From contig NZ_CP021978.1 of the NCBI RefSeq assembly GCF_004803895.1, positions 3,224,001 through 3,288,000 on the forward strand: a stretch of DNA of 64,000 nucleotides. The letters run 5' to 3'. Under the pieces are notes generated by a model that made no database searches, was not told the DNA's origin, and worked only from the letters and a program-made list of their open reading frames with translations. Of the stretch, positions 41,627 through 50,582 are shown piece by piece; position 1 is the stretch's first letter, and each line of letters starts with the position of its first letter. This DNA is from Streptomyces hawaiiensis (lineage in GTDB: Bacteria; Actinomycetota; Actinomycetes; Streptomycetales; Streptomycetaceae). The position numbers were made by a program, and so were the translations under genes.

Positions 41627-42592
41627 TCAGACGCGCACGCGGAGGGAGTAGAAGCGGGTCGTCTGAACGGCGTTCTGGTTGTCGTCGCTGACCAGCAGGA
41701 CCTTCAGGGCGTTCCTCGTCCGGCCTGTGATCGTCATGCCCTCGATGTTGTCCAGGAGAGGGTTCGGCTGGGGCTGCTTGGCCGTCGCTCCCAGGGACGG
41801 GCAGGTCGCGAGGTCGGTGAGCAAGGTCTTCCTCATCGCGTGGCGCGGGTCGGCAAGGTAGAGGCGGACCGTGTTGCCCACGCCTGCCGTGAAGCCGCGT
41901 TCCAGGACCAGGAGGCGGCCGTCGGGGGTGGCCTGGATCTCGGGGACGCCGAGGCCGGGGTCCGTGCGGTACGTGTACGGGGCGGCGAGCCGGAAGTGGC
42001 CCCCGTGACGGTTCCAGGTCTGGAAGCGGACGGTGTCGGCGGGGTCGCCGGCGAGGGCGTACTCCATGGACGCGACCAGGGTGCGGCCGCCGGGCAGCAG
42101 GGTCAGACCCTCGAAGGTGCCGTTGGGCTGCCCTCGGCCCGCGGGGCTCACGCGCAGGTCGTCGGGGACCGGAAGGCGGTCGAGGATCTTGCCGGTGCGG
42201 GAGTAGCGGCGTACCGACGGCTCGGTCTCGGAGGTGACGAGGTACGTGCCGTCGCCGTCCACGACCAGGCCCTCGGAGTCGAGTGCGGCTCCGCTCTCGT
42301 CGGCCAGGGGGATCACGGAACGGGGCTTCAGGGTCCTCGCGTCCAGGCGGAACAGCGACGAGCGGTCCGAGAGGGCAGCCAGGGAGCCGTCCCGGATGAC
42401 GGCCAGCGCGGAGAAGTTGCCGACGAAGGTGTCCTCGTACGTCGTCTTGTCGAGCGCGTCGGAGAAGCGGTCGAGGGAGACGGACGGGGAGCAGGCGTGG
42501 GACGTGCGCGCCTGGGCAGGGCCGGCGGCGGTCAGGCACGTGGCCGCCGCCAGGCCCGCCGTGAGAAGGGCGAGGTGGGTTCTCAGGGGCAT
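41627..42592 (-). CDS. secreted esterase-like phytase-domain protein
   Basis: A 321-residue exported protein of the 'esterase-like activity of phytase' family (PF13449 type). The signal peptide is residues 1-29 (HLALLTAGLAAATCLTAAGPAQA). The propeller-like body includes FSALAVIRDGSLAALSDRSSLFRL, ALDSEGLVVDGDGTYLVTSE, GTFEGLTLLPGGRTLVASME and DNIEGMTITG. These DSEG and NIEGM segments are the family's conserved sites. ATG 42592 is chosen over GTG 42601. The true substrate is not known; the family name does not prove phytase activity. Confidence 0.83.
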   Translation of the reverse strand: MPLRTHLALLTAGLAAATCLTAAGPAQARTSHACSPSVSLDRFSDALDKTTYEDTFVGNFSALAVIRDGSLAALSDRSSLFRLDARTLKPRSVIPLADESGAALDSEGLVVDGDGTYLVTSETEPSVRRYSRTGKILDRLPVPDDLRVSPAGRGQPNGTFEGLTLLPGGRTLVASMEYALAGDPADTVRFQTWNRHGGHFRLAAPYTYRTDPGLGVPEIQATPDGRLLVLERGFTAGVGNTVRLYLADPRHAMRKTLLTDLATCPSLGATAKQPQPNPLLDNIEGMTITGRTRNALKVLLVSDDNQNAVQTTRFYSLRVRV

Positions 42593-42806
42593 GGACGTCA
42601 CCGTAGAGCGGGCCGGTGACGCCGGGTGGGCGGCCAGGTGAAGGTCGGCCGTTCCGGTGAGTCGGTCACACCGGCAGCTACTTGCCCTACCTTGTGGCTG
42701 TTTGCCCGGATATGGAAAACGCCTTCCCCCTGTGCTCTACACCCTCCTCGCCTTCGTCAGGAGGATCCTGGATCTGGGCTAGGACCTGGCGAACCCGCCG
42801 GACCCG

Positions 42807-43667
42807 TCAACTCGCCGCCAGATCCTTGTGGATGACCTTGGCCACGGCCTGGATGGTGGCGATGCCATAGTTCATCGTGCTGTTCCCGTGGGTCAGCACC
42901 GTCATCACGTAGTCGTGGCCGCCGCCCTTGAACGCGCCGACGCTGTGCACCCGCCACCCGTTCGTGGAGCGCTGCAGCCAGCCGTTCTTGACGGCCACCG
43001 TGACGCCTGAGGGCACTCCGTACGGGGTGCCCCAGCGCTGGGACGAGACGACCTGGCCCATCAGCTTGACGATGTAGGCGCGGGAGTTGTCGCTGAGGAC
43101 CGCGTTCTTGGCGGTGAGGAGCTTCAGCAGCTTCTGCTCGTCGGTGACGGTGATCTGCGTCAGGCCCCAGTAGCCGTTCGCGCCGGGCTTGGTCTGCGTC
43201 ATGCCGGCGGCCTTGAGGAAGTTCTTGATCTTCGTCATGCCGAGCTGCTTCCACAGGGTGGAGGTCGCCGCGTTGTCCGACTTGGTGATCATCGCCTTGG
43301 CGAGGGTGTTCTCGCGGTCGGTGAGGTACCGGTTCGTCTTCTTCGCGTCCCACAGCAGTGTGGCGAGGACCGTGACCTTGACGACGCTGGCCGAGTCGTA
43401 GGCGGAGCTCGCGCGCAGGGTGCAGGTCGTGTTGGTGCTGCGGTCGTAGAGGCCGACGGCGACCGTGCCCTTGCGGGTGGCGAGCGCGGCGGTGATGTCC
43501 TTCTTCAGCTTGGTGGCGAGCCCGGCCTTGGCGGACGTGCAGGTCACGGCCGGAGCGGCAGCGGCGGCGGGCGTGGCGGCAGCGACGAGCGGCACGAGGA
43601 CGCCCGTACCCACGGCCGCCGCCAGCACCCTCGCGCGGCGGGATATCCCAGAAGTCATGCACGTCAT
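42807..43667 (-). CDS. secreted penicillin-recognising serine hydrolase (class A beta-lactamase fold)
   Basis: A 286-residue exported protein with a signal peptide ending near AAAAA (residue 37). The active-site motifs are S94-V-V-K97, S130-D-N132 and K227-N-G229 (KTG-like). The omega-loop ExxLN motif that supplies the deacylating Glu166 of class A beta-lactamases is absent between SDN and KNG. A beta-lactamase call is therefore doubtful; a peptidoglycan-related or penicillin-binding role fits better. Divergent from the GT39 gene. The start could also be ATG 43658. Confidence 0.85.
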   Translation of the reverse strand: MTCMTSGISRRARVLAAAVGTGVLVPLVAAATPAAAAAPAVTCTSAKAGLATKLKKDITAALATRKGTVAVGLYDRSTNTTCTLRASSAYDSASVVKVTVLATLLWDAKKTNRYLTDRENTLAKAMITKSDNAATSTLWKQLGMTKIKNFLKAAGMTQTKPGANGYWGLTQITVTDEQKLLKLLTAKNAVLSDNSRAYIVKLMGQVVSSQRWGTPYGVPSGVTVAVKNGWLQRSTNGWRVHSVGAFKGGGHDYVMTVLTHGNSTMNYGIATIQAVAKVIHKDLAAS

Positions 43668-43802
43668 GACTCTCGGGTGCGGGCGAATGGTTGTAGGGAT
43701 GACGAAGACTTGTGCGAGTCGTTACCGGAGGCCGCCCGTGTTCACAGGCGGCGGCCGGCTTCGGCACAGCGGCCTCCCATCTCGGCTGTCCACGATGCCG
43801 GG

Positions 43803-46034
43803 GTGACCTCTGCCACCGAAACCCAGCTCCGCGCCGCCGAGCCCCCTCCGGCCCCGCCCCAGGACGCCGCCACCGCGCCGCGTTGGTCCCTGCCCGCGCT
43901 GCTCGCGATCCTCGCCCTGGCCGCGGTGCTGTACTCCTGGAACCTGTCCGGATCCAGCCTCAACAGCTTCTACAGCGCCGCCGTGCTGAGCGGCACCGAG
44001 AGCTGGAAGGCCTGGTTCTTCGGCTCGCTGGACGCCGGGAACTTCCTCACCGTCGACAAGCCGCCGCTCGCGCTGATGGTGATGGGCCTGTCCTGCCGGA
44101 TCTTCGGATACGGCACCTGGCAGATGATGGCGCCGATGATCGTGGCCGCCCTGGCCACCCTCTGGATCCTGCACTCCTCGGTGAAGCGGGTGTTCGGGCA
44201 CGCGGCGGCGGCCGTGGCGGCCCTCGTCCTCGCCCTCACCCCGATCACGGTCGCCATCAACCGGGACAACAACCCCGACACTCTGCTGGTGTTCCTGATG
44301 GTGGCCGGCGCGGCGCTCGCCCTGCGCGCCACGCGCGACGGCCGGCTGCTGCCGCTGCTCGGTTCGGCGGCCTGCTTCGGGCTCGCCTTCAACACCAAGA
44401 TGCTCCAGGGGTACATCGCGCTGCCCGCCGTGTTCGTGGTCTATCTGTACGCGGCGAAGCCGGCGGTGGTGAAGCGCATCGTCCATCTGCTCCTCGCCGC
44501 AGTGGTGCTGGCCGTCTCCAGCTTCTGGTGGGCCGCGGCCGTGTCGCTGGTCCCGGCCTCGGACCGGCCGTACATCGGCGGTTCGACGGACGGCACCGCC
44601 TGGAACCTGATCATGGGCTACAACGGCCTCGGCCGGATCCTCGGCGGCGAGGGCAACGGCGGGGGCGGCGGAGGCGGTGGCGGCGGCTTCTCCGGCACCG
44701 CGGGCCTCGGGCGGATGTTCAACGACATCCTCGGCGGCCAGATCTCCTGGCTGATCCCGTTCGCGGGCATCGCGCTCGTCGGCGGCCTGGTGCTGTGCGG
44801 CCGTGCCGCGCGTACGGACCTCACCCGGGCCGCGCTCGTGCTGTGGGGCGGCTGGACCGTGCTGCACTACCTGACCTTCGCCCTGGCGGAGGGCACCATG
44901 CACCCGTACTACACGACCGCGCTCGCCCCGGGCATCGCGGCGCTGTGCGCGGGCGGCGGGGTGCTGCTGCTGCGGGCCTTCCGCGCGGATGGGCGGTGGG
45001 TGTGGGTGCTGCCGCTCGCCCTGGGCGTCACGGCCGTCTGGGCCGCGGTGCTGCTGCGGCGGGCCTCCGGCTGGAACTCCTGGCTGTGGCCTGCCGTCTT
45101 GGTCGTCATGGCGCTGGCCGTGGCGGGCCTGTTCGTCTTCCGCTCCGCCACCTCGAGGCTGCGGCTGCGGCTGCTGGCGGTGTCGGTGGCGGCCGCCGTC
45201 GTCGCGGCGGTGGCGGGCCCGGCGGCGTACGCCTGGTCGGTTCCGTCATCGGGAGCGAGCGGCGGCATGGGCGGTACGAACCCGACGGCGGGGCCGACCA
45301 CGGGCAGCGGCTTCGGCGGGCCCGGGGGCGGGGGCGGCCGGGGGTTCCCGGGCGGGGGCTCGGACGGTCCCGGCGGCGGGAGCCGGCAGGGCGGCGACAC
45401 CCAGGCCGGGGGCGGCTCCCTGGGTGGCGGGATGCCGTCCGGCGAGCAGAGCGGGCAGGCTCCCGAAGGGTCGGGCACCCCTGGGGGTACGCCCCCGAAC
45501 GGCGGCGGCACGTCGGCCGAGGGCGGCTCCGGCACCGGCCGGTCCGGCGGTGCGGGCGGTCAGCCCGGCGGTACGGGCGGGGGCCCCGGCGGCGGCGCGA
45601 GCAGTGAACTCATCGCGTACCTGAAGAAGCACCAGGACGGAGCCGAGTGGCTGCTGGCGGTGTCGAGTTCGCAGGGTGCCGCCCAGCTCATCCTGAGCAG
45701 CGGTGAGCCCGTCATCTCGATGTGGGGCTGGTCCGGCAGCGACCAGGCGATGACGCTCGCCAGGCTCAAGGAGCTGGTGAAGAAGGGCGACCTGCACTAC
45801 ATCCAGCTCGGCGGGGACGGGAGTGCCCCCGCGCGAGCGGATTCGAGCGTGGGGGAGGGCGGCGGCACGGGCGGCCCGGGTGGCGGATCCACCGTCAGCT
45901 CCGAAGTCACGGCGTGGGTGCGGAAGCACGGCACGGCGGTGAAGGAGAGCGACTACAGCGCGAACTCGGACACCGGCTCCGACTCGTCCTCGGAGTCGAC
46001 CGTCTACCGCCTCGACCCGTCCGACGTCAGCTGA
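43803..46034 (+). CDS. GT39-type polyprenyl-phosphate-dependent mannosyltransferase-like membrane enzyme
   Basis: A 743-residue ArnT/PMT-like glycosyltransferase. The N-terminal half has many helices and the catalytic Asp loop AGNFLTVDKPPLALMVMG, plus NRDNNPDTLLVFLMVAG. A Gly-rich loop of ten glycines lies near residues 283-295. After the last helix (about 455-478) comes a 120-residue Gly/Pro-rich extracellular linker, then a C-terminal domain (SSELIAYLKKHQDGAEWLLAVSSSQGAAQ) as in YkcB-type enzymes. It would transfer sugar from a lipid carrier to a protein or glycan outside the cell. GTG 43803 is the likely start. Confidence 0.88.
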   Translation: MTSATETQLRAAEPPPAPPQDAATAPRWSLPALLAILALAAVLYSWNLSGSSLNSFYSAAVLSGTESWKAWFFGSLDAGNFLTVDKPPLALMVMGLSCRIFGYGTWQMMAPMIVAALATLWILHSSVKRVFGHAAAAVAALVLALTPITVAINRDNNPDTLLVFLMVAGAALALRATRDGRLLPLLGSAACFGLAFNTKMLQGYIALPAVFVVYLYAAKPAVVKRIVHLLLAAVVLAVSSFWWAAAVSLVPASDRPYIGGSTDGTAWNLIMGYNGLGRILGGEGNGGGGGGGGGGFSGTAGLGRMFNDILGGQISWLIPFAGIALVGGLVLCGRAARTDLTRAALVLWGGWTVLHYLTFALAEGTMHPYYTTALAPGIAALCAGGGVLLLRAFRADGRWVWVLPLALGVTAVWAAVLLRRASGWNSWLWPAVLVVMALAVAGLFVFRSATSRLRLRLLAVSVAAAVVAAVAGPAAYAWSVPSSGASGGMGGTNPTAGPTTGSGFGGPGGGGGRGFPGGGSDGPGGGSRQGGDTQAGGGSLGGGMPSGEQSGQAPEGSGTPGGTPPNGGGTSAEGGSGTGRSGGAGGQPGGTGGGPGGGASSELIAYLKKHQDGAEWLLAVSSSQGAAQLILSSGEPVISMWGWSGSDQAMTLARLKELVKKGDLHYIQLGGDGSAPARADSSVGEGGGTGGPGGGSTVSSEVTAWVRKHGTAVKESDYSANSDTGSDSSSESTVYRLDPSDVS

Positions 46035-46056
46035 TCCCGCACAACCACGCCCGAAC

Positions 46057-46090
46057 GAACGGCCCCCGACCCCTCGGTCCGGGGCCGTTC
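46057..46090 (+). terminator. terminator after the GT39 gene
   Basis: GAACGGCCCC (46057-46066) is exactly complementary to GGGGCCGTTC (46081-46090), starting 22 bp past the stop codon. Confidence 0.65.
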
Positions 46091-46147
46091 CCCTGTCCCG
46101 GATCATGGACACCGGTGTCCGGCGAACGGGTGAAGGGAGACGCAGCG

Positions 46148-46768
46148 GTGGGCTACTGCCTGGAGATGAGCACCGGCGACATGAGAACGGTGGTGCGGCT
46201 GCTCACGGCGGTGGAGCGGACCGAGCAGCAGGAGCGCACGCTCGCCCGGGTGCGCACGGAGTGCGAGCGGACCGACGCCCGCTTCCAGGAGCAGGGCGTC
46301 GACCTCGACGTCTCCATCAGCCAGGCCCTGGACGAGCTGATCGACGGCACCCCGAGCACCGACCTGTGCCCCGCCTACAGCTACGCCTTCTACCAGGCCG
46401 TCGCGGCGCACTTCTCCGACCCCACCGACCTCGGCGCCTGGCGCCGCCCGGCGTGGTTCTACGCCATGGACGACGAACTGGCCCGGCACGGCGTACCGTC
46501 CGACCTGCTCCCGGGCACGTTCCTGTTCAGCGGTCCGCCGCTGCGGCTGCCCCACCCCGGCGACGCGGTGCCCGCGATCGGCACGCTGCCGGCCCAGCGG
46601 GCCGCCGCCCTCGCCGACGCCTACACCCGCGTACTCGACCGCCTCGACCCCGAATTCCGTGGCCCGGCCCGCCGGTTCGCCGACGCCATGCGGTGGGAGG
46701 CGGAGGAGTGGGAGAGCGCCCGGCAGCTCGGGACGAACCCTGACACGCTGCTCTTCTGGTTCCACTGA
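46148..46768 (+). CDS. cytoplasmic protein of unknown function (Streptomyces family)
   Basis: A 206-residue soluble protein. It has an N-terminal helical region (VVRLLTAVERTEQQERTLARVRTECER), a Trp/Tyr-rich middle (DLCPAYSYAFYQAVAAHFSD, RRPAWFYAMDDELARHG) and the C-terminal ending NPDTLLFWFH. GTG 46148 has AGGGAGA upstream. No catalytic motif is recognised. It follows the GT39 terminator, so it has its own promoter; its own stop is close to the next gene's promoter. Confidence 0.7.
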   Translation: MGYCLEMSTGDMRTVVRLLTAVERTEQQERTLARVRTECERTDARFQEQGVDLDVSISQALDELIDGTPSTDLCPAYSYAFYQAVAAHFSDPTDLGAWRRPAWFYAMDDELARHGVPSDLLPGTFLFSGPPLRLPHPGDAVPAIGTLPAQRAAALADAYTRVLDRLDPEFRGPARRFADAMRWEAEEWESARQLGTNPDTLLFWFH

Positions 46769-46783
46769 CACCTGCTCGACCTC

Positions 46784-46811
46784 TTGACGCCGTCTTTCCC
46801 GCCGGGATACT
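46784..46811 (+). promoter_or_regulatory. sigma70-like promoter of the secreted metallopeptidase gene
   Basis: TTGACG (46784-46789), a 16-bp spacer and GATACT (46806-46811), giving a leader of about 130 nt before ATG 46948. Confidence 0.6.
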
Positions 46812-46947
46812 TGCGGTCGACAGCGCGCCAACTGCCGTGTCGTTCAAGGGCTTTGTGCGGACGGCGGCGGCGCCTGTCCGAGATCCCGAACGTCGTGCGA
46901 AGTTTCGCAAGTTTCGTGACGACCACCCCCCACCGGAGGATCCGCAC

Positions 46948-47550
46948 ATGAGCCCACGCAAGGCACTCATAGCCGCCCTGACCGCCGCCCTGCTGGCCGG
47001 CCCCGGCGTCGCCCAGGCCGCCACTCCCCAGGCTGCGCCCACCCCCGCCCGGGAACGCGCCGCCGCGGCCACCATCACCTGGTCCCTCGTCCGTGCGAGC
47101 AACCCCACCGCGGACCAGCGCTCGGCCTACGACTCCATCACCAAGGCCATGAACGCGGCGGTGGCCCGTTACAACAACCTCAGCGACCTGGGCAAGACGA
47201 TCACGGTCCGCTACGAGCCGGGCGTCCCCACCGCCGACGGCAGCACCAACGGCACCATCCGCTTCGGCAGCAACCGCAGCTACATGAACGAGCGGACGGC
47301 CCTGCACGAGATCTCCCACACCCTCGGCGTGGGACTGAGCGGGGGCTGGTCCCGCCTGGGCGGCAGCGGCACCTGGACCGGAGGCCAGGCCACCGCCCTC
47401 GTCAAGCAGTACGACGGCTCCGGCGCCAAGATCTCCACCGGCGGCGGTCACTTCTGGCCCTACGGCCTGAACTACGACAACGAGTGGTCGGGCACGGCGG
47501 CCGACCGCCACGTCCACATCGTCGCCGCGATGGTCCGCGACGGCCTGTAG
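46948..47550 (+). CDS. small secreted HExxH metallopeptidase candidate
   Basis: A 200-residue exported protein. The signal peptide MSPRKALIAALTAALLAGPG is cleaved after VAQA; a short pro-region (PQAAPTPARERAAAA) follows. The zinc motif is H120-E-I-S-H124-T-L-G (HExxHxxG), the metzincin-like pattern also seen in Streptomyces small neutral proteases. A third ligand is not obvious. The C-terminal part is Trp/Tyr-rich (GGHFWPYGLNYDNEWSG). ATG 46948 has CGGAGGA upstream, and a good promoter lies at 46784. Activity is inferred from the motif alone. Confidence 0.75.
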   Translation: MSPRKALIAALTAALLAGPGVAQAATPQAAPTPARERAAAATITWSLVRASNPTADQRSAYDSITKAMNAAVARYNNLSDLGKTITVRYEPGVPTADGSTNGTIRFGSNRSYMNERTALHEISHTLGVGLSGGWSRLGGSGTWTGGQATALVKQYDGSGAKISTGGGHFWPYGLNYDNEWSGTAADRHVHIVAAMVRDGL

Positions 47551-47552
47551 AC

Positions 47553-47716
47553 CCACCTCGCAAGGCCGGACCACCTCGCAAGGCCGGACCACCTCGCAAG
47601 GCCGGACCACCTCGCAAGGCCGGACCACCTCGCAAGGCCGGACCACCTCGCAAGGCCGGACCACCTCGCAGGGCCCGGACCACCTCGCGAGGCTTGGACC
47701 ACCTCGCTTGGCCGGC
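47553..47716. repeat. 18-bp minisatellite (about nine units)
   Basis: Six consecutive exact copies of CCACCTCGCAAGGCCGGA (47553-47660) are followed by three diverged copies of about 19 bp up to 47716. The array begins 3 bp after the metallopeptidase stop and ends just inside the 3' region of the ThDP-enzyme gene. There are no unique spacers. Each unit junction has CCGG...CCGG potential for small stems, so it may act as a convergent terminator region, and the copy number is expected to vary between strains. Confidence 0.92.
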
Positions 47717-47722
47717 CGGCGC

Positions 47723-49408
47723 TCAGCCCAGGTGCGTCGGCGCGAACATCCGCAGCACGGCCGGGAGCAGGACCACCGAGGGCCCGGGCGCGGCAAGCGC
47801 CCTGGCGAGGTCCTGCTCCAGGTTCTCCGGAGTCGTCCGCACCCCGGGGACACCGAAGGACTCCGCCAGGGCCACGTAGTCGGGCCGGGTCAGTTCCGTC
47901 GCGGTCGCCTCGCCGAACGCGTCGGTCATGTACTCGCGCAGGATGCCGTAGCCACCGTCGTCGACGATCAGCCAGGTGACGTTCAGGTCGTACTGGCGGG
48001 CCGTCGCCAGCTCGGCGATCGAGTACAGGGCCCCGCCGTCGCCGGAGACCGCGAGGACCGGCCGGGTCGGGTCGGCCGCCGCCGCGCCGAGTGCCGCCGG
48101 GAAGGCGTAGCCGAGGCCGCCCGCGCCCTGCGCGGAGTGCATGTGGTTGGGGCCCTTGGCGTCGAAGGCCGACCACGCCCAGTACGCCAGGATGGTCATG
48201 TCCCAGAAGGACGGGGAGTCGCCCGGCAGCGCCCTGCGCACGGACGCCAGGACGTCCTGCTCCAGGGTGAGTTCCTGGGTGGCGATGCGGTCGGCGACCT
48301 TGGCGAGCACCTCCCGGACCCGAACGGCGGCCGTCGCGTCCTCGCGGGCCGGCACCGTCTCCAGCAGGGCCTGCAACGCGAGCCGCGCGTCGGCGTGGAT
48401 GCCCAACGCCGGGTGGTTGGACTCCAGCTTGCCGAGGTCGGCCTCGATCTGGACGACCCGGCCGCGCGGCTTGAACGTGTGGTAGTTCGAGGAGAGTTCG
48501 CCGAGGCCCGATCCGACGACCAGGAGGACGTCGGCGTCCTCCAGGAAGTCGGTGGTGTGCCGGTCCTCGATCCACGACTGGAGCGACAGCGGGTGCGTCC
48601 AGGGGAACGCGCCCTTGCCGCCGGGGGTGGTGACGACCGGCGCCCGGAGCCGCTCCGCCAGCTGCTTCAGCTTGCCGGAGGCGTCCGCCCGGACCACTCC
48701 CCCGCCCGCGATGATCGCCGGACGGGCGGCCTTGGACAGCAGGTCGGCGGCCACCGCCGTCAGTTCGGGACGGGGCGGCAGCTCCTCGGGGAAGGCGTCG
48801 CCGCCCGTCACCACCGGGATCACCGTCTGCGCGAGCAGCATGTCCTGGGGGATCTCCACCCACACCGGGCCGTGCGGGGCGCTCAGCGCCGACTTCCAGG
48901 CCGCCTCGATCGCGGAGGGGATCTGGGACTGAGTGCGGACGGTGTGGACGGACTTGACCACGCCCCGGAACGAGGCGGCCTGGTCCGGGAGTTCGTGGAG
49001 GTAGCCGCGGCGTCCGCCGCCGAGGCCCGCCGTCGGGACCTGGCTGCTGATCGCCAGCACGGGCGCGGAGGCCGCCGCCGCCTCCTGGAGCGCGGCGAGC
49101 GAGGTCAGGGCGCCCGGCCCCGTCGACAGCAGCAGCGGCGCGGCCTCACCGGTGATCCGGCCGTACGCGTCCGCCGCGAATCCGGCGTTGTTCTCCACCC
49201 GCAGGCCGAGGTACCTGAGGTCGGAGCGGCGCAGCGCGTCGAACATGCCGAGGGCGTGCTGGCCGGGCAGCCCGAAGACGGTCGTGGCGCCCAGCCCGGC
49301 CAGTGTCTCCACGACCAGGTCTCCGCCGGTGCGGCCGGGAGGAGGGTTCAGGGCGGCCTCCGTCTGGGCGGGCGTGGGGCGGAGCACCAGGTCGTGGTCG
49401 TGAGTCAC
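47723..49408 (-). CDS. thiamine-diphosphate-dependent enzyme, acetolactate-synthase family
   Basis: A 561-residue ThDP enzyme. The N-terminal domain has the catalytic-Glu segment [19 protein letters not shown] and [16 protein letters not shown]. The central domain has [16 protein letters not shown]. The C-terminal ThDP domain has [18 protein letters not shown] and, 30 residues on, [12 protein letters not shown], where the usual Asn-Asn that ends the GDG-NN motif is Asp-Asp. GTG 49408 overlaps the ureohydrolase stop (GTGA). It is not the biosynthetic IlvB by context. The coupling recalls carboxyethylarginine synthase plus amidinohydrolase in clavam pathways, but substrates are unknown. Confidence 0.88.
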   Translation of the reverse strand: MTHDHDLVLRPTPAQTEAALNPPPGRTGGDLVVETLAGLGATTVFGLPGQHALGMFDALRRSDLRYLGLRVENNAGFAADAYGRITGEAAPLLLSTGPGALTSLAALQEAAAASAPVLAISSQVPTAGLGGGRRGYLHELPDQAASFRGVVKSVHTVRTQSQIPSAIEAAWKSALSAPHGPVWVEIPQDMLLAQTVIPVVTGGDAFPEELPPRPELTAVAADLLSKAARPAIIAGGGVVRADASGKLKQLAERLRAPVVTTPGGKGAFPWTHPLSLQSWIEDRHTTDFLEDADVLLVVGSGLGELSSNYHTFKPRGRVVQIEADLGKLESNHPALGIHADARLALQALLETVPAREDATAAVRVREVLAKVADRIATQELTLEQDVLASVRRALPGDSPSFWDMTILAYWAWSAFDAKGPNHMHSAQGAGGLGYAFPAALGAAAADPTRPVLAVSGDGGALYSIAELATARQYDLNVTWLIVDDGGYGILREYMTDAFGEATATELTRPDYVALAESFGVPGVRTTPENLEQDLARALAAPGPSVVLLPAVLRMFAPTHLG

Positions 49409-50385
49409 TTCGCTTCCGAGTCCTTCCGGGCCGCGGCGATCTGGCGCGACATGATCGTGGTCAGTTCGTACGCCGTGTGGGACGCGGCCACCGACGTGAT
49501 CTCGGCGTGATCGTACGCGGGGGCCACCTCGACGACGTCCGCGGAGACCAGGTTGCAGGACGCCAGGCCGCGCAGGATCTCCAGCAGTTCGCGCGAGGTC
49601 ATGCCGCCGGCCTCGGGGGTGCCGGTGCCGGGGGCGTGGGCCGGGTCGAGGCAGTCGATGTCGATGGAGATGTACAGCGGGCGGTCGCCGATGCGCTGGC
49701 GGAGCTGGTCGGCGACCTCGTCGGCGCCGCGCCGGTAGACGTCGGCCGAGGTGACGATGCCGAAGCCCATCTTCTCGTCGTCGGTGAGGTCCTGCTTGCC
49801 GTAGAGCGGGCCGCGGGTGCCGACGTGGGACAGGGCGGAGGTGTCGAGGATGCCCTCCTCGACCGCGCGGCGGAACGGGGTGCCGTGCGTGTACTCGGCG
49901 CCGAAGTAGGTGTCCCAGGTGTCGAGGTGGGCGTCGAAGTGCAGCAGGGCCACCGGGCCGTGCTTCTTCGCCACCGACCGCAGCAGGGGCAGCGCGATGG
50001 TGTGGTCGCCGCCGAGGGTCATCAGGCGGGCGCCCGTGCCGAGCAGGTCGTCCGCCGCCGCCTCGACGGTCTCGACGGCCTCGTTGATGTTGAACGGGTT
50101 CACGGCGATGTCGCCGCCGTCCGCGACCTGGGCGAGGGCGAACGGGGAGGCGTCCTGCGCCGGGTTGTACGGGCGCAGCAGCCGGGACGCCTCACGGATC
50201 GCGTTGCCGCCGAAGCGGGCGCCCGGCCGGTACGAGACACCGGAGTCGAACGGCACGCCCACCACGGCGACATCGGCCCGGCCGACCTCGTCCAGCCGGG
50301 GCAGCCGGGCGAAGGTCGCCGGGCCCGCGTACCGCGGAACGCGGGAGGAGTCGACGGGCCCGCGCGGAGTCTCGTTGCCACTCAT
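49405..50385 (-). CDS. speB: agmatinase / guanidino-acid ureohydrolase family
   Basis: A 326-residue binuclear Mn ureohydrolase that splits urea from a guanidino compound. The metal ligands are in [23 protein letters not shown] (DAHLD) and [21 protein letters not shown] (DxDxxDP). ATG 50385 has AGAAGG upstream. It is first in a two-gene operon with the ThDP enzyme and divergent from a PucR regulator. Agmatine, guanidinobutyrate or another guanidino acid could be the substrate; motif data do not decide, so the symbol names the family only. Confidence 0.9.
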   Translation of the reverse strand: MSGNETPRGPVDSSRVPRYAGPATFARLPRLDEVGRADVAVVGVPFDSGVSYRPGARFGGNAIREASRLLRPYNPAQDASPFALAQVADGGDIAVNPFNINEAVETVEAAADDLLGTGARLMTLGGDHTIALPLLRSVAKKHGPVALLHFDAHLDTWDTYFGAEYTHGTPFRRAVEEGILDTSALSHVGTRGPLYGKQDLTDDEKMGFGIVTSADVYRRGADEVADQLRQRIGDRPLYISIDIDCLDPAHAPGTGTPEAGGMTSRELLEILRGLASCNLVSADVVEVAPAYDHAEITSVAASHTAYELTTIMSRQIAAARKDSEAK

Positions 50386-50474
50386 GAAGAGATGCCTTCT
50401 TTCCTGCGCTTCATCGCGTATGTACTGCTTGCTCTACGTCTCAGAACTCGCTCTTCGCTCGGTGTCGCGGGCGG

Positions 50475-50502
50475 GTGACGAGGACTGAGTGACGAGGACT
50501 GA
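50475..50502. repeat. 14-bp tandem duplication in the speB/pucR divergent region
   Basis: GTGACGAGGACTGA is repeated exactly at 50475-50488 and 50489-50502, about 90 bp from each start. It could be a direct-repeat regulator site or a recent slippage duplication. Confidence 0.75.
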
Positions 50503-50582
50503 CCATAGGTGGCCGGAAAGCGACTGCGAAGTGTACGTTTCATCTATTCGAGCCATGCTGGATGGAGGGAACGCACACCACC

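Noticed and set aside
41627..42592. Phytase
   Set aside because: The family name comes from a domain label; no histidine acid phosphatase or beta-propeller phytase catalytic set is visible.
42807..43667. Beta-lactamase resistance gene
   Set aside because: The ExxLN deacylation motif is missing; called a penicillin-recognising hydrolase instead.
47553..47716. CRISPR-like array
   Set aside because: Units of 18 bp are directly abutting, with no unique spacers, and no cas genes are present.
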